Of a stretch of 64,000 bases of DNA, positions 1-8,435 are shown piece after piece (within the stretch, counting starts at the first letter, position 1; every line of letters begins with the position of its first letter). The translations under genes and the position numbers were made by a program. The DNA is from an uncultured Lachnospiraceae bacterium (GTDB lineage: Bacteria > Bacillota > Clostridia > Lachnospirales > Lachnospiraceae): NCBI GenBank assembly GCA_947626985.1, contig CANQUG010000008.1, positions 1 through 64,000 on the forward strand. The letters are read 5' to 3'. The notes beneath the pieces are model-generated. The model searched no databases, had not been told where the DNA came from, and was given only the letters and a program-made list of their open reading frames with translations.

Positions 1-52
1 TCGAGGCGGTACAGCCTCCTCTCAGCCAAATCCTTCAGCTCCCCTTGATGTA
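1..52 (-). promoter_or_regulatory. TPP riboswitch (thi box), 5' part, cut by window edge
   Basis: On the minus strand the expected transcript begins with CAAGGGGAGC and continues to CTGAGAGG (18-25), the two conserved blocks of the thiamine pyrophosphate aptamer. A stem GAGGC/GCCTC (3-7 with 14-18) follows, as expected for the variable P3 arm. The 3' half of the aptamer and the regulated gene lie beyond base 1, so the target is unseen; thiamine synthesis or transport is the usual one. The call rests on sequence order and motif match, not on a covariance model. Confidence 0.8.
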
Positions 53-59
53 CCAGACT

Positions 60-88
60 ACTATAGCATTTTCTTATGAAATTTGCAA
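60..88 (-). promoter_or_regulatory. Promoter of the TPP riboswitch transcript
   Basis: Minus strand: -35 TTGCAA (83-88), 17-bp spacer, -10 TATAGT (60-65) with an upstream TGC that makes it an extended -10. It lies just upstream of the thi-box start and downstream of the homoserine dehydrogenase stop. Confidence 0.75.
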
Positions 89-124
89 TCCTGCATTTTA
101 ATATGGATAATTTTCAACAATAGA

Positions 125-1423
125 TCAGTTTTCGCCGTATACCCGGAGAAGACTGGAGATCTCATGGATGGACTCCCGCCTGCGCAGCTCCTCCACCGCC
201 GTCAGAAAATCACCCTCCCGCACGGAATCGGTGATTACCACCACCTCCGCCCGCTCCCGGGCCATCTTTTCCTTCTGAACGATCTGCGCAACGCTCACAT
301 TGTATTTCGCGAATACGGCCGTCATCTCCGCCAGAACGCCGCAGCGGTCCTCCACCTGCATTCTGAGGAAATACCGGTTGCAGATATCCTCCATCTTTTT
401 TACGGGAAGATTCTTATAGCAGGTGCATCCGATCCTTGCGCAGCAGTCCGCCCGGATATTCCTCATGATATCAAACACGTCGCCCATCACGGCGCTGGCA
501 GTGGGCATTTCTCCCGCGCCCCGGCCGAAGAACATGGCGTCCTGCACCGCGTCCCCCCGGACAAACACCGCGTTATAGGAATCATTCACGGAAGCAAGGG
601 GATGACTGCTGGGAATCAGCATGGGGCACACATAGGCCTCGATTCCCTCCGGAGTATTTCTGGCCACGCCCAGAAGCTTGATATCGCATCCCATCTCCCT
701 GGCGTAACGGATATCGCCGGCGGAAATCTTCGTAATGCCTTCGATATGCACATCGTCCAGAACCACCCGCGAATTAAAGGCAGCGCTGGCCAGGATTGCC
801 ACCTTCCGTCCGGCGTCCAGTCCCTCGATATCCGCCGTGGGATCCGCCTCGGCATATCCCAGACGGGCGGCCAGCGCCAGAGCGTCCGCGAATTCCATTC
901 CCTCCCGGGTCATTCTGGTCAGAATAAAGTTCGTGGTTCCGTTTACGATTCCCATCACTTCAGACATGTGGTTGGCGGCAAGACACTGTTTCAGAGGACG
1001 GATAATGGGAATCCCTCCTGCCACGGCCGCCTCGTACAGGAAATCCACTTTATGGGCGGCAGCGGCGTCCAGAAGCTCCCTGCCGTGAACCGCGATAAGG
1101 TCCTTATTTGCGGACACCACATGCTTTCCCGCCTTCAGGGCCTCCAGAATATAGGCTCTGGCGGGATCGATACCGCCTATGAGCTCGATGACGATATCGA
1201 TCTCCGGATCATTCAGGATCTCCTCCCAGCTGTCCGTAAGAACCGACGGATCATCCACTTTCCGTGCGGCCTTCTCCAGATTCCTCACCAGGATTTTTTT
1301 AATATTCAGCCGGCTGCCGATCTTATCCGCCATCTCCGGCTCCTGGCTCTTCCAGACCTTATATACGCCGGTTCCCACGGTTCCAAGGCCCAGAAGAGCT
1401 GCGTTTATTACTTTGTCGTTCAT
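125..1423 (-). CDS. hom: Homoserine dehydrogenase
   Basis: This 432-aa enzyme reduces aspartate semialdehyde to homoserine with NAD(P)H, at the branch to threonine and methionine. The N-terminus has the nucleotide-binding loop GLGTVGTG. The central catalytic domain shows GIVNGTTNF and the substrate-site stretch AEADPTADIEGLDAGRK. The last 80 or so residues form an ACT domain (DRCGVLAEM), the usual site of threonine feedback. The start ATG follows GAAAGGAACC at good spacing. Length is normal for the ACT-containing form. The gene lies 126 bp downstream of the L,D-transpeptidase gene; I see no clear promoter in the gap, so co-transcription is possible. No hairpin terminator follows before the riboswitch promoter. 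Confidence 0.96.
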   Translation of the reverse strand: MNDKVINAALLGLGTVGTGVYKVWKSQEPEMADKIGSRLNIKKILVRNLEKAARKVDDPSVLTDSWEEILNDPEIDIVIELIGGIDPARAYILEALKAGKHVVSANKDLIAVHGRELLDAAAAHKVDFLYEAAVAGGIPIIRPLKQCLAANHMSEVMGIVNGTTNFILTRMTREGMEFADALALAARLGYAEADPTADIEGLDAGRKVAILASAAFNSRVVLDDVHIEGITKISAGDIRYAREMGCDIKLLGVARNTPEGIEAYVCPMLIPSSHPLASVNDSYNAVFVRGDAVQDAMFFGRGAGEMPTASAVMGDVFDIMRNIRADCCARIGCTCYKNLPVKKMEDICNRYFLRMQVEDRCGVLAEMTAVFAKYNVSVAQIVQKEKMARERAEVVVITDSVREGDFLTAVEELRRRESIHEISSLLRVYGEN

Positions 1424-1549
1424 GCTTATGGTTCCTTTCTTCCTTCGGCGCCTCCCGCGCTGTGATGCATGGGACGGCGTCCTGCTGTTTCTTTATCCTG
1501 TGCGGGAGCAGAAGCCTCCTCCGCAGGAGAGCCCTGCCGGTCCCCGTCA

Positions 1550-3574
1550 TCAGTAGAAGCAGATGATGGGAACGTTATATTGAATAATGTCATAAAGCGC
1601 AGCGGCGCTGCTGTAGGGAAGATTGATGCATCCGTGAGAGCCGCCGTAAAGATAACGATCGCCGCCGAAGTAAGGCTGCCAGGTGGCGTCGTGGAAGCCG
1701 ATGCCTCCGTTAAAGGGCATCCAGTAAGTCACCGGCGTCTCATATTCATAGGTACCGTCCGGTCTCTGCTGTCCTTTCAGAACGTCCGGACTCTTCTTAT
1801 AATAGAGCGTAAAAATTCCGGGAGGCGTCTGACGTGTGGAATCGCCCATCAGCCCCGAAACGATATCCGACTGGAAAATAATCTGTCCGTTCTGATAATA
1901 GTACATATACTGATCGCTCAGATCCACCTCAATGTAGGTGTTGCCCAGATCGTTATGTCCCCGGGCATTGGCTGTCATGGAATAGACTGGCTCTCTCTGA
2001 ACCTGGGCTCCGGACTGAATCTCCTGGAGAAGCTGGGCCGCCTCGGCGTCCTGATCGATCTTCCAGCCGTAAGCGGAGCCGTACACATAAACGGTTCTGC
2101 CGCTGGTAGTATAAAACTCCCGGTCTGTGCCCACCGTATCGTAATCCGCAGCCAGCTGAGCCACATACTCCTTGATATGCTGCTGGAAGGACGCTTCATT
2201 GCGCACAAACTGCCCTTTTTCATCGAACTGCAGCCAGTCCTTGATGGTGCTTCCGTCCAGAGTCACCGTCTCATCCCCGAAGGTGTAGGTAATCTTCGCA
2301 TTGGTAAAATTATTGCAGGCGTCCGCCGTAGCCTTCAGATCCGGATCCTCCCTGGTCACCGCCGCCTGAACATAGGCCCCGGGGGTGCTGACAAAATCCA
2401 TCGTGGGCTGCTTTTCGGAAATGGCCTCATCCAGGAGCTGATAGGCGCCCCGGAAATCCAGAGTGCTTCCCTCCGTCTCAGGGACGATTTCAAACTTCGT
2501 ATCCTTAAAGGCTACGTAAGCGTCCTCCGGCTTCACCTGATTCTCCTCCCTGGCACAGTCCAGGGCCAGAATCTCACTCTGCAGCATCTGTTTGTCAAAG
2601 GTGATATTCTCCGCCGCAGTGTAGGAAACCGGTTCTATAAATCCCAGAATCCACTGATAAGGCTTCTGATGCTTCAGCAGATTGAGAATATCTCCATTGG
2701 ACAGATAGCGGTAATTGATTTTCGATCCGTCTATCACCTGGGGCTCCAGATTTCTGGAATTCACCTGAATGGAATAGTTCTCCACCTGCCTGGCGATGGC
2801 CTGCTCCGCCTCATAGGGCGTCATGCCGGAGCAGTCGATACCGTTGATGGTCGTATTCTCAAAAAATTTATCCGCGTAATAATAGGAAACTCCGGCGTAG
2901 GCGCACCCTGCCGTCACCACCAGCATGGCCGCCGCAATTCCCGTGATCTTCAGAACCTTATGCTTCTTCTTCGGCCTGGAAACAGGCAGCTCCATCTCCC
3001 CGTCGCTGATGGGCACGTAGGAAAACTGGCCCGGACGGGCGTTCCTGTTCTGCCTTCTGGGAGAAGCTTCCCGGGATTCCTCCTGCGCGCCGGCAGACTC
3101 TTCTTCCCTGCCGAAATCCTCTTCCTCCTCCGCGTCCCGGGAGTCGTTCATGGCGTCCCGTACGATTTTTTCCATGGCCATGGAAATCCTGTTTTCAAAG
3201 TCGTCGTCCAGCTCAAAGACCTCTTCCGAATCTTCACTGTCTGTGTCCCGGTCCCGGCTTTCCTGGTCAGAATCTTCCCCTTCTTTCCGCTCCCGCACGC
3301 TATCAGCCCGATCCTTCTCCCCGGCCTCTTCGGCGGAATCTCTGTCAAAATCCGACCCGTCCTCCTCGTCCTGGAACTCCTCCCATCTCTGCAGTCCCAG
3401 ATCGTCCAGATCATCCAGCTCCTCATCGTCCAGCCCATCCAGTTCATCCAGTTCCTCATCATCCAGGGAGCCGGACCATGACTCTCCCTTCTCAGTCACA
3501 GAAGGGCCCGTATCCTCCATCGCAGAGCGTCTCTCCCAATCCGCTCCCTGCGCTTTTTTCTCTTCGTTGCTCAT
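1550..3574 (-). CDS. Membrane-anchored L,D-transpeptidase (YkuD) with peptidoglycan-binding domain
   Basis: This 674-aa protein probably makes 3-3 cross-links in peptidoglycan outside the membrane. The catalytic YkuD domain is at the C-terminus with SHGCINLP; the nucleophile is Cys about 25 residues from the end. Ahead of it are PG_binding_4-like repeats (ENTTINGIDCSGMTPYEAE). A single membrane segment (about residues 207-230) follows a basic RPKKKHK patch, so the first 200 residues should be cytoplasmic. That tail is unusual: it is strongly Asp/Glu-rich with repeated DDEELDELD-like runs and is probably disordered. The start ATG follows GAGGAG at normal spacing. The catalytic domain is clear; the role of the tail is unknown. 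Confidence 0.9.
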   Translation of the reverse strand: MSNEEKKAQGADWERRSAMEDTGPSVTEKGESWSGSLDDEELDELDGLDDEELDDLDDLGLQRWEEFQDEEDGSDFDRDSAEEAGEKDRADSVRERKEGEDSDQESRDRDTDSEDSEEVFELDDDFENRISMAMEKIVRDAMNDSRDAEEEEDFGREEESAGAQEESREASPRRQNRNARPGQFSYVPISDGEMELPVSRPKKKHKVLKITGIAAAMLVVTAGCAYAGVSYYYADKFFENTTINGIDCSGMTPYEAEQAIARQVENYSIQVNSRNLEPQVIDGSKINYRYLSNGDILNLLKHQKPYQWILGFIEPVSYTAAENITFDKQMLQSEILALDCAREENQVKPEDAYVAFKDTKFEIVPETEGSTLDFRGAYQLLDEAISEKQPTMDFVSTPGAYVQAAVTREDPDLKATADACNNFTNAKITYTFGDETVTLDGSTIKDWLQFDEKGQFVRNEASFQQHIKEYVAQLAADYDTVGTDREFYTTSGRTVYVYGSAYGWKIDQDAEAAQLLQEIQSGAQVQREPVYSMTANARGHNDLGNTYIEVDLSDQYMYYYQNGQIIFQSDIVSGLMGDSTRQTPPGIFTLYYKKSPDVLKGQQRPDGTYEYETPVTYWMPFNGGIGFHDATWQPYFGGDRYLYGGSHGCINLPYSSAAALYDIIQYNVPIICFY

Positions 3575-3621
3575 GAATTATACTCTCCTCGACAATATGT
3601 GCATACAAATTTCTTCCAACT

Positions 3622-3650
3622 ATTATATACTAACACTTCCGGTTTTGCAT
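3622..3650 (-). promoter_or_regulatory. Putative promoter of the L,D-transpeptidase gene
   Basis: Minus strand: perfect -10 TATAAT (3622-3627) with a weak -35 ATGCAA (3645-3650) at a 17-bp spacer, in an AT-rich stretch about 50 bp upstream of the start codon. The rest of the 358-bp gap (3575-3932) holds only the stem-loop downstream of gpmI. Confidence 0.5.
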
Positions 3651-3858
3651 CTGTATTTCTCAATTTCTGCAAATTTAATATTTCTGTTACACTCTCCCCC
3701 TTTTCAGCGGCCGGAGACTTTCGGGCCTTTTAAAGGACATTTCTTCGGGAATGAATTCTTCTATCACACATTTTGTCCCCGCTCCCGGATTTTATTCTTT
3801 CGAAAAAATGCCATGGAAAAGAACCTCTGATATACTCCGGACTGCAGACGCACAGAGC

Positions 3859-3893
3859 AAAGGTTCCCGCGGCGAAAAACCACAGGAACCTTT
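3859..3893 (-). terminator. Stem-loop downstream of gpmI, possible terminator
   Basis: A perfect 9-bp inverted repeat AAAGGTTCC/GGAACCTTT encloses 17 bases, 40 bases past the gpmI stop. No run of T follows on either strand, so it may stabilise the 3' end or terminate weakly. Confidence 0.5.
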
Positions 3894-3932
3894 ACAGACA
3901 GGATGTATGTTCATAAACAAAATCAAAACAGA

Positions 3933-5474
3933 TTATTTCTCAATCAGAAGGGATTTTCCCGTCATCTCGGCGGGCTGCTCCATACCCATCAGCTGGATCA
4001 GGGTGGGGATGATATCCGCAAGGCATCCGCCCTCTCTGAGGGTATATTTGGGATCCGCATTCACCAGAATGAAGGGAACCGGATTCGTGGTATGAGCGGT
4101 GAAGGGTTCTCCGGTCGTGTAGTCCACCAGCTGCTCCGCGTTGCCGTGATCCGCGCAGATGAACATCTGCCCGTTCACTTCCCTGATGGCGTCCACTGCT
4201 CTTCCCACACAGGCGTCCACGGCCTCCACGGCCTTGATGGCGGCAGACTCCACACCGGTATGACCTACCATGTCCGGGTTGGCGAAGTTGATGATGATCA
4301 CGTCGTATTTCTGAGATTTAATGGCCTCCACCAGCTTGTCGCACACGCCGGGGGCGCTCATCTCCGGCTGAAGATCGTAGGTGGGAACCTTGGGGGATTT
4401 CACCAGGATTCTCTCCTCTCCCTCATTGGGCTCCTCCACGCCGCCGTTGAAGAAGAAGGTCACGTGAGCATATTTCTCCGTCTCGGCAATACGGGCCTGG
4501 GTCATATGGTGGGCGGCCAGATACTCGCCGAAGGTATTGTGCAGCGTTACCTTATGGAACGCAACGATCTTATTGGGAATGGTGTCGTCGTACTCTGTGA
4601 AGCACACATAGGTGAGATCCAGCTTTTTCTCACGGGCAAAGCCCTTGAACTGGTCGTCGCAGAAGGCTCTGGTGATCTCACGGGCACGGTCGGGACGGAA
4701 ATTAAAGAATACAACGGAGTCCTTATCGGACACTACTGTCACCGGTTTTCCATCCTTTTCCATAACGGTGGGAAGCACGAATTCATCCGTCTTTCCGTTG
4801 TCATAGGAAGCCTGAACAGCCTCGGCCGCGTCTGTGCCCTTCACTCCTTCGCCCTTAGTCAGAGCCTTGTAGGCCAGCTCCACACGGTCCCAGCGGTTAT
4901 CACGGTCCATCGCGTAGTAACGTCCGGACACCACGCCGATCTCGCCCACGCCGATCCGCTTCATCTCCGCCTGAAGCTCCTGGATATAACCCTTGCCCGA
5001 AGCGGGAGGCGTATCACGTCCGTCCAGGAAGCAATGCACATAAACCTTTTTCAGACCTTCTCTTCTGGCCATCTCCAGAAGGCCGTAGAGATGGGTGTTG
5101 TGGCTGTGAACGCCGCCGTCGGAGAGAAGTCCCATGAAATGAATGGAGGAATCGTTCTCTCTCGCATTCTTCATGGCCGCCAGAAGCGCTTCATTCTTAA
5201 AGAAGTCTCCGTCCTCGATCTCCTTGGTGATCCTGGTGAGCTCCTGGTACACGATACGGCCGGCGCCCATGTTCAGGTGACCCACCTCGGAGTTGCCCAT
5301 CTGTCCGTCGGGCAGGCCCACCGCCAGTCCGCTGGCATAGCCTTTTACAAAAGGACAGTTCTTCATCAGTCCGTCCATGACAGGTGTTTCTGCTTCAAAT
5401 ACCGCATTGGCCTCGTGTTTCTCATTTAAACCGTAGCCGTCAAGAATCATTAAAACAGTTGGTTTTTTACTCAT
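3933..5474 (-). CDS. gpmI: 2,3-bisphosphoglycerate-independent phosphoglycerate mutase
   Basis: It interconverts 3- and 2-phosphoglycerate without a bisphosphoglycerate cofactor, using two Mn ions. The 513-aa length is standard for the alkaline-phosphatase-fold enzyme. The N-terminal metal-site Asp is in LMILDGYG, and the phosphoserine nucleophile is in GQMGNSEVGHLN. C-terminal metal ligands are in FICADHGNAEQ and FTAHTTNPVPF. The start ATG follows AAGGAG. It lies next to ppdK and a PPi-type pfp on the same strand, but an intrinsic terminator and a separate promoter divide it from ppdK, so the three are clustered rather than one operon. Confidence 0.97.
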   Translation of the reverse strand: MSKKPTVLMILDGYGLNEKHEANAVFEAETPVMDGLMKNCPFVKGYASGLAVGLPDGQMGNSEVGHLNMGAGRIVYQELTRITKEIEDGDFFKNEALLAAMKNARENDSSIHFMGLLSDGGVHSHNTHLYGLLEMARREGLKKVYVHCFLDGRDTPPASGKGYIQELQAEMKRIGVGEIGVVSGRYYAMDRDNRWDRVELAYKALTKGEGVKGTDAAEAVQASYDNGKTDEFVLPTVMEKDGKPVTVVSDKDSVVFFNFRPDRAREITRAFCDDQFKGFAREKKLDLTYVCFTEYDDTIPNKIVAFHKVTLHNTFGEYLAAHHMTQARIAETEKYAHVTFFFNGGVEEPNEGEERILVKSPKVPTYDLQPEMSAPGVCDKLVEAIKSQKYDVIIINFANPDMVGHTGVESAAIKAVEAVDACVGRAVDAIREVNGQMFICADHGNAEQLVDYTTGEPFTAHTTNPVPFILVNADPKYTLREGGCLADIIPTLIQLMGMEQPAEMTGKSLLIEK

Positions 5475-5529
5475 AGTCTTCTCCTTTTATACATTATTCT
5501 CCGCGCTCTCGTTCACGCGTTCTTCCTCT

Positions 5530-5560
5530 ATTATAGTACCAAAAAAATCAGATTTTTCAA
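5530..5560 (-). promoter_or_regulatory. Putative gpmI promoter
   Basis: Minus strand: perfect -10 TATAAT (5530-5535) with TTGAAA (5555-5560) at a long 19-bp spacer, between the ppdK terminator and the gpmI start. Confidence 0.5.
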
Positions 5561-5603
5561 CAACAAATTTCAAGGAAAATGGAACGGCATTGCCCAAAGC
5601 GTT

Positions 5604-5640
5604 AAAAAATACGGTGAGGATGACAGGCATCCTCACCGTA
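5604..5640 (-). terminator. Rho-independent terminator of ppdK
   Basis: A 12-bp perfect stem (5610-5621 with 5629-5640, TACGGTGAGGAT) has a 7-base loop and is followed on the minus strand by TTTTTT (5604-5609). It lies 45 bases after the ppdK stop. Confidence 0.92.
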
Positions 5641-5685
5641 CGTACGGTCGCTCTGTAAAATTAGTTCAGAGAAAACGGTTCTCTT

Positions 5686-8310
5686 TTATTTCTGGTTAAT
5701 CGCTGCCTGAGCCGCTGCCAGTCTGGCGATGGGAACACGGAAGGGTGAGCAGGATACATAATCCAGGCCGATCTTATGGCAGAATTCCACGGATGTGGGA
5801 TCGCCGCCGTGCTCGCCGCAGATACCGATGTGAAGGTTGGGGTTCACGGGCTTGCCAAGCTTGATGGCCATTTCCATCAGCTTGCCTACGCCGACCTGAT
5901 CCAGCTTCGCAAAGGGATCGTTCTCGAAGATCTTGGCGTCATAGTATGCGTTCAGGAACTTGCCTGCGTCGTCGCGGGAGAAGCCGTAGCACATCTGAGT
6001 AAGGTCGTTGGTTCCGAAGCAGAAGAAATCCGCCTCCTTGGCGATCTCGTCAGCGGTAAGGGCCGCTCTCGGGATCTCGATCATGGTGCCCACCTCGTAC
6101 TTCAGGTCTGCGCCTGCAGCCGCGATCTCGGCGTCAGCGGTCTCCACAACCACTTTCTTTACATATTTCAGCTCTTTGATGTCGCCTACCAGCGGGATCA
6201 TGATCTCGGGGCATACGTTCCAGTCAGCGTGAGCTTTCTTTACGTTGATGGCGGCGCGGATCACAGCGCTGGTCTGCATTTTGGCGATTTCCGGATAGGT
6301 AACGGCCAGACGGCAGCCGCGGTGGCCCATCATGGGGTTAAACTCATGAAGGGAATCGATGATCACCTTGATCTGCTCAACGGTCTTGCCCTGAGCCGCT
6401 GCCAGCTTCTCAATATCCTCCTCCTCGGTGGGAACGAACTCATGAAGAGGCGGATCCAGGAAACGGATGGTAACGGGATTTCCTTCCAGAGCCTCATACA
6501 GCTTCTCGAAGTCGCCCTGCTGATAGGGAAGGATCTTCTCCAGAGCCTTTTCTCTCTCTTCCACGGTGGAAGCGCAGATCATCTCGCGGAACGCGTCGAT
6601 TCTGCCCTCGCCGAAGAACATATGCTCGGTACGGCACAGGCCGATGCCTTCTGCGCCCAGCTCCCGGGCTTTCTTAGCGTCTGCGGGAGTGTCGGCATTG
6701 GTACGAACCTTCATGGTTCTGTACTTGTCCGCCCAGCTCATGATCCTGCCGAACTCACCTGCGATGGTAGCGTCCACGGTGGGGATGATGCCGTCGTAGA
6801 TATTTCCGGTGGAGCCGTCCAGGGAGATGGGATCTCCTTCGTGATACTCTTTTCCTGCCAGAGTGAATCTCTTATTTTCTTCATCCATGGCGATATCGCC
6901 GCATCCGGATACACAGCAGGTACCCATACCGCGGGCAACCACTGCCGCATGGCTGGTCATGCCGCCGCGAACGGTGAGAATACCCTGAGCGCTCTTCATG
7001 CCTTCGATATCCTCGGGAGAGGTCTCCAGACGAACCAGAACCACCTTCTCGCCTCTGGCCGCCCATGCCTTGGCGTCCTCAGCGGAGAACACGATCTTGC
7101 CGCAGGCTGCTCCGGGTGACGCTCCGAGAGCCTTGGCAACCGGCACCGCCGCCTTCAGAGCGGCTGCGTCGAACTGGGGATGAAGCAGGGTATCCAGGTT
7201 ACGGGGATCGATCATGGCTACGGCCTTCTCCTCGCTGATCATGCCTTCGTCCACAAGGTCGCAGGCGATCTTCAGGGCAGCCTGAGCGGTTCTCTTGCCG
7301 TTACGTGTCTGAAGCATATACAGATGTTTGTCCTCAATGGTAAACTCCATATCCTGCATGTCTCTGTAGTGATCCTCCAGAGTATTGCAGATGCCTACGA
7401 ACTGATCGTAAACCTCGGGCATAACCTCCTTCAGCTGGTCGATCTTCTGGGGAGTACGAACGCCGGCAACAACGTCCTCGCCCTGAGCGTTCATCAGGAA
7501 TTCGCCCATCAGATGCTTCTCGCCGGTAGCCGGGTCACGGGTAAAGGCAACGCCTGTACCGGAGGTCTCGCCCATATTTCCGAATGCCATCATCTGTACG
7601 TTTACAGCGGTACCCCAGGAATAGGGGATATCGTTGTCACGACGATAAACGTTGGCACGGGGGTTGTCCCAGGAACGGAAAACGGCCTTAATGGCTCCCA
7701 TCAGCTGCTCCTTGGGATCAACAGGGAAGTCCGCGCCGATTTTCTCCTTATATTCTGCCTTAAACTGATTCGCAAGTTCTTTCAGATCATCAGCGGTAAG
7801 CTCCACGTCCTGTGTAACGCCCTTCTCACCTTTCATCCTGTCAATGAGCTCTTCGAAATATTTCTTGCCCACTTCCATCACGACGTCTGAATACATCTGG
7901 ATAAATCTTCTGTAGCAGTCCCACGCCCAACGGGGATTTCCGGACTTCGCTGCCAGAACTTCCACAACTTCCTCGTTCAAACCAAGATTCAGAATGGTAT
8001 CCATCATACCTGGCATGGATGCTCTTGCGCCGGAACGTACGGATACAAGAAGAGGATTTTCCTTGTCGCCGAATTTCTTGCCGGTAACTCCCTCCATCTT
8101 GGTGATTGCTTCCATGATCTGACCCATGATCTCGTCGTTGATCTGTCTGCCGTCCTCATAATACTGGGTGCAGGCTTCGGTGGTGATGGTGAAGCCCTGA
8201 GGCACCGGCAGGCCAAGGTTCGTCATTTCAGCAAGGTTGGCGCCTTTGCCACCCAGAAGGTTTCTCATGGTTGCATTGCCTTCTGTAAACATGTAAACCC
8301 ATTTTGCCAT
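5686..8310 (-). CDS. ppdK: Pyruvate, phosphate dikinase
   Basis: It interconverts PEP, AMP and PPi with pyruvate, ATP and phosphate. The 874-aa length matches the family. An ATP-grasp domain (GGKGANLAEM) is at the N-terminus. The swivelling phospho-histidine domain has the catalytic His in GGMTSHAAVVARGMG, and the C-terminal PEP barrel ends in GICGEHGGDP. The start is ATG at 8310, which gives MAKWVYMF and has GGAGG 11 bases upstream; the open frame extends 19 codons further but has no ribosome site there. Its own promoter and terminator bracket it. Beside a PPi-type phosphofructokinase it suggests that PPi made or used here is coupled to glycolytic flux. Confidence 0.97.
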   Translation of the reverse strand: MAKWVYMFTEGNATMRNLLGGKGANLAEMTNLGLPVPQGFTITTEACTQYYEDGRQINDEIMGQIMEAITKMEGVTGKKFGDKENPLLVSVRSGARASMPGMMDTILNLGLNEEVVEVLAAKSGNPRWAWDCYRRFIQMYSDVVMEVGKKYFEELIDRMKGEKGVTQDVELTADDLKELANQFKAEYKEKIGADFPVDPKEQLMGAIKAVFRSWDNPRANVYRRDNDIPYSWGTAVNVQMMAFGNMGETSGTGVAFTRDPATGEKHLMGEFLMNAQGEDVVAGVRTPQKIDQLKEVMPEVYDQFVGICNTLEDHYRDMQDMEFTIEDKHLYMLQTRNGKRTAQAALKIACDLVDEGMISEEKAVAMIDPRNLDTLLHPQFDAAALKAAVPVAKALGASPGAACGKIVFSAEDAKAWAARGEKVVLVRLETSPEDIEGMKSAQGILTVRGGMTSHAAVVARGMGTCCVSGCGDIAMDEENKRFTLAGKEYHEGDPISLDGSTGNIYDGIIPTVDATIAGEFGRIMSWADKYRTMKVRTNADTPADAKKARELGAEGIGLCRTEHMFFGEGRIDAFREMICASTVEEREKALEKILPYQQGDFEKLYEALEGNPVTIRFLDPPLHEFVPTEEEDIEKLAAAQGKTVEQIKVIIDSLHEFNPMMGHRGCRLAVTYPEIAKMQTSAVIRAAINVKKAHADWNVCPEIMIPLVGDIKELKYVKKVVVETADAEIAAAGADLKYEVGTMIEIPRAALTADEIAKEADFFCFGTNDLTQMCYGFSRDDAGKFLNAYYDAKIFENDPFAKLDQVGVGKLMEMAIKLGKPVNPNLHIGICGEHGGDPTSVEFCHKIGLDYVSCSPFRVPIARLAAAQAAINQK

Positions 8311-8373
8311 TATACATTTTCCTCCTATTTTGTTCTCGCACATAAAAATTTTTATGCATGTTTGCATAATATC

Positions 8374-8402
8374 ATTTTAATTAGTTCAGATTCATTAGTC
8401 AA
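8374..8402 (-). promoter_or_regulatory. ppdK promoter
   Basis: Minus strand: -35 TTGACT (8397-8402), 17-bp spacer, -10 TAAAAT (8374-8379). It lies about 65 bp upstream of the chosen start and supports that start over the longer frame. Confidence 0.78.
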
Positions 8403-8435
8403 GGTAAAACTGGCAAAAAACGGGAAAACAGACAT

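Noticed and set aside
1469-3481. Long plus-strand frame opposite the L,D-transpeptidase gene
   Set aside because: It mirrors codon bias of the minus-strand gene, whose YkuD motifs, start and promoter are clear. The same applies to the long plus-strand frame opposite pfp and glyQS (8475-11348).
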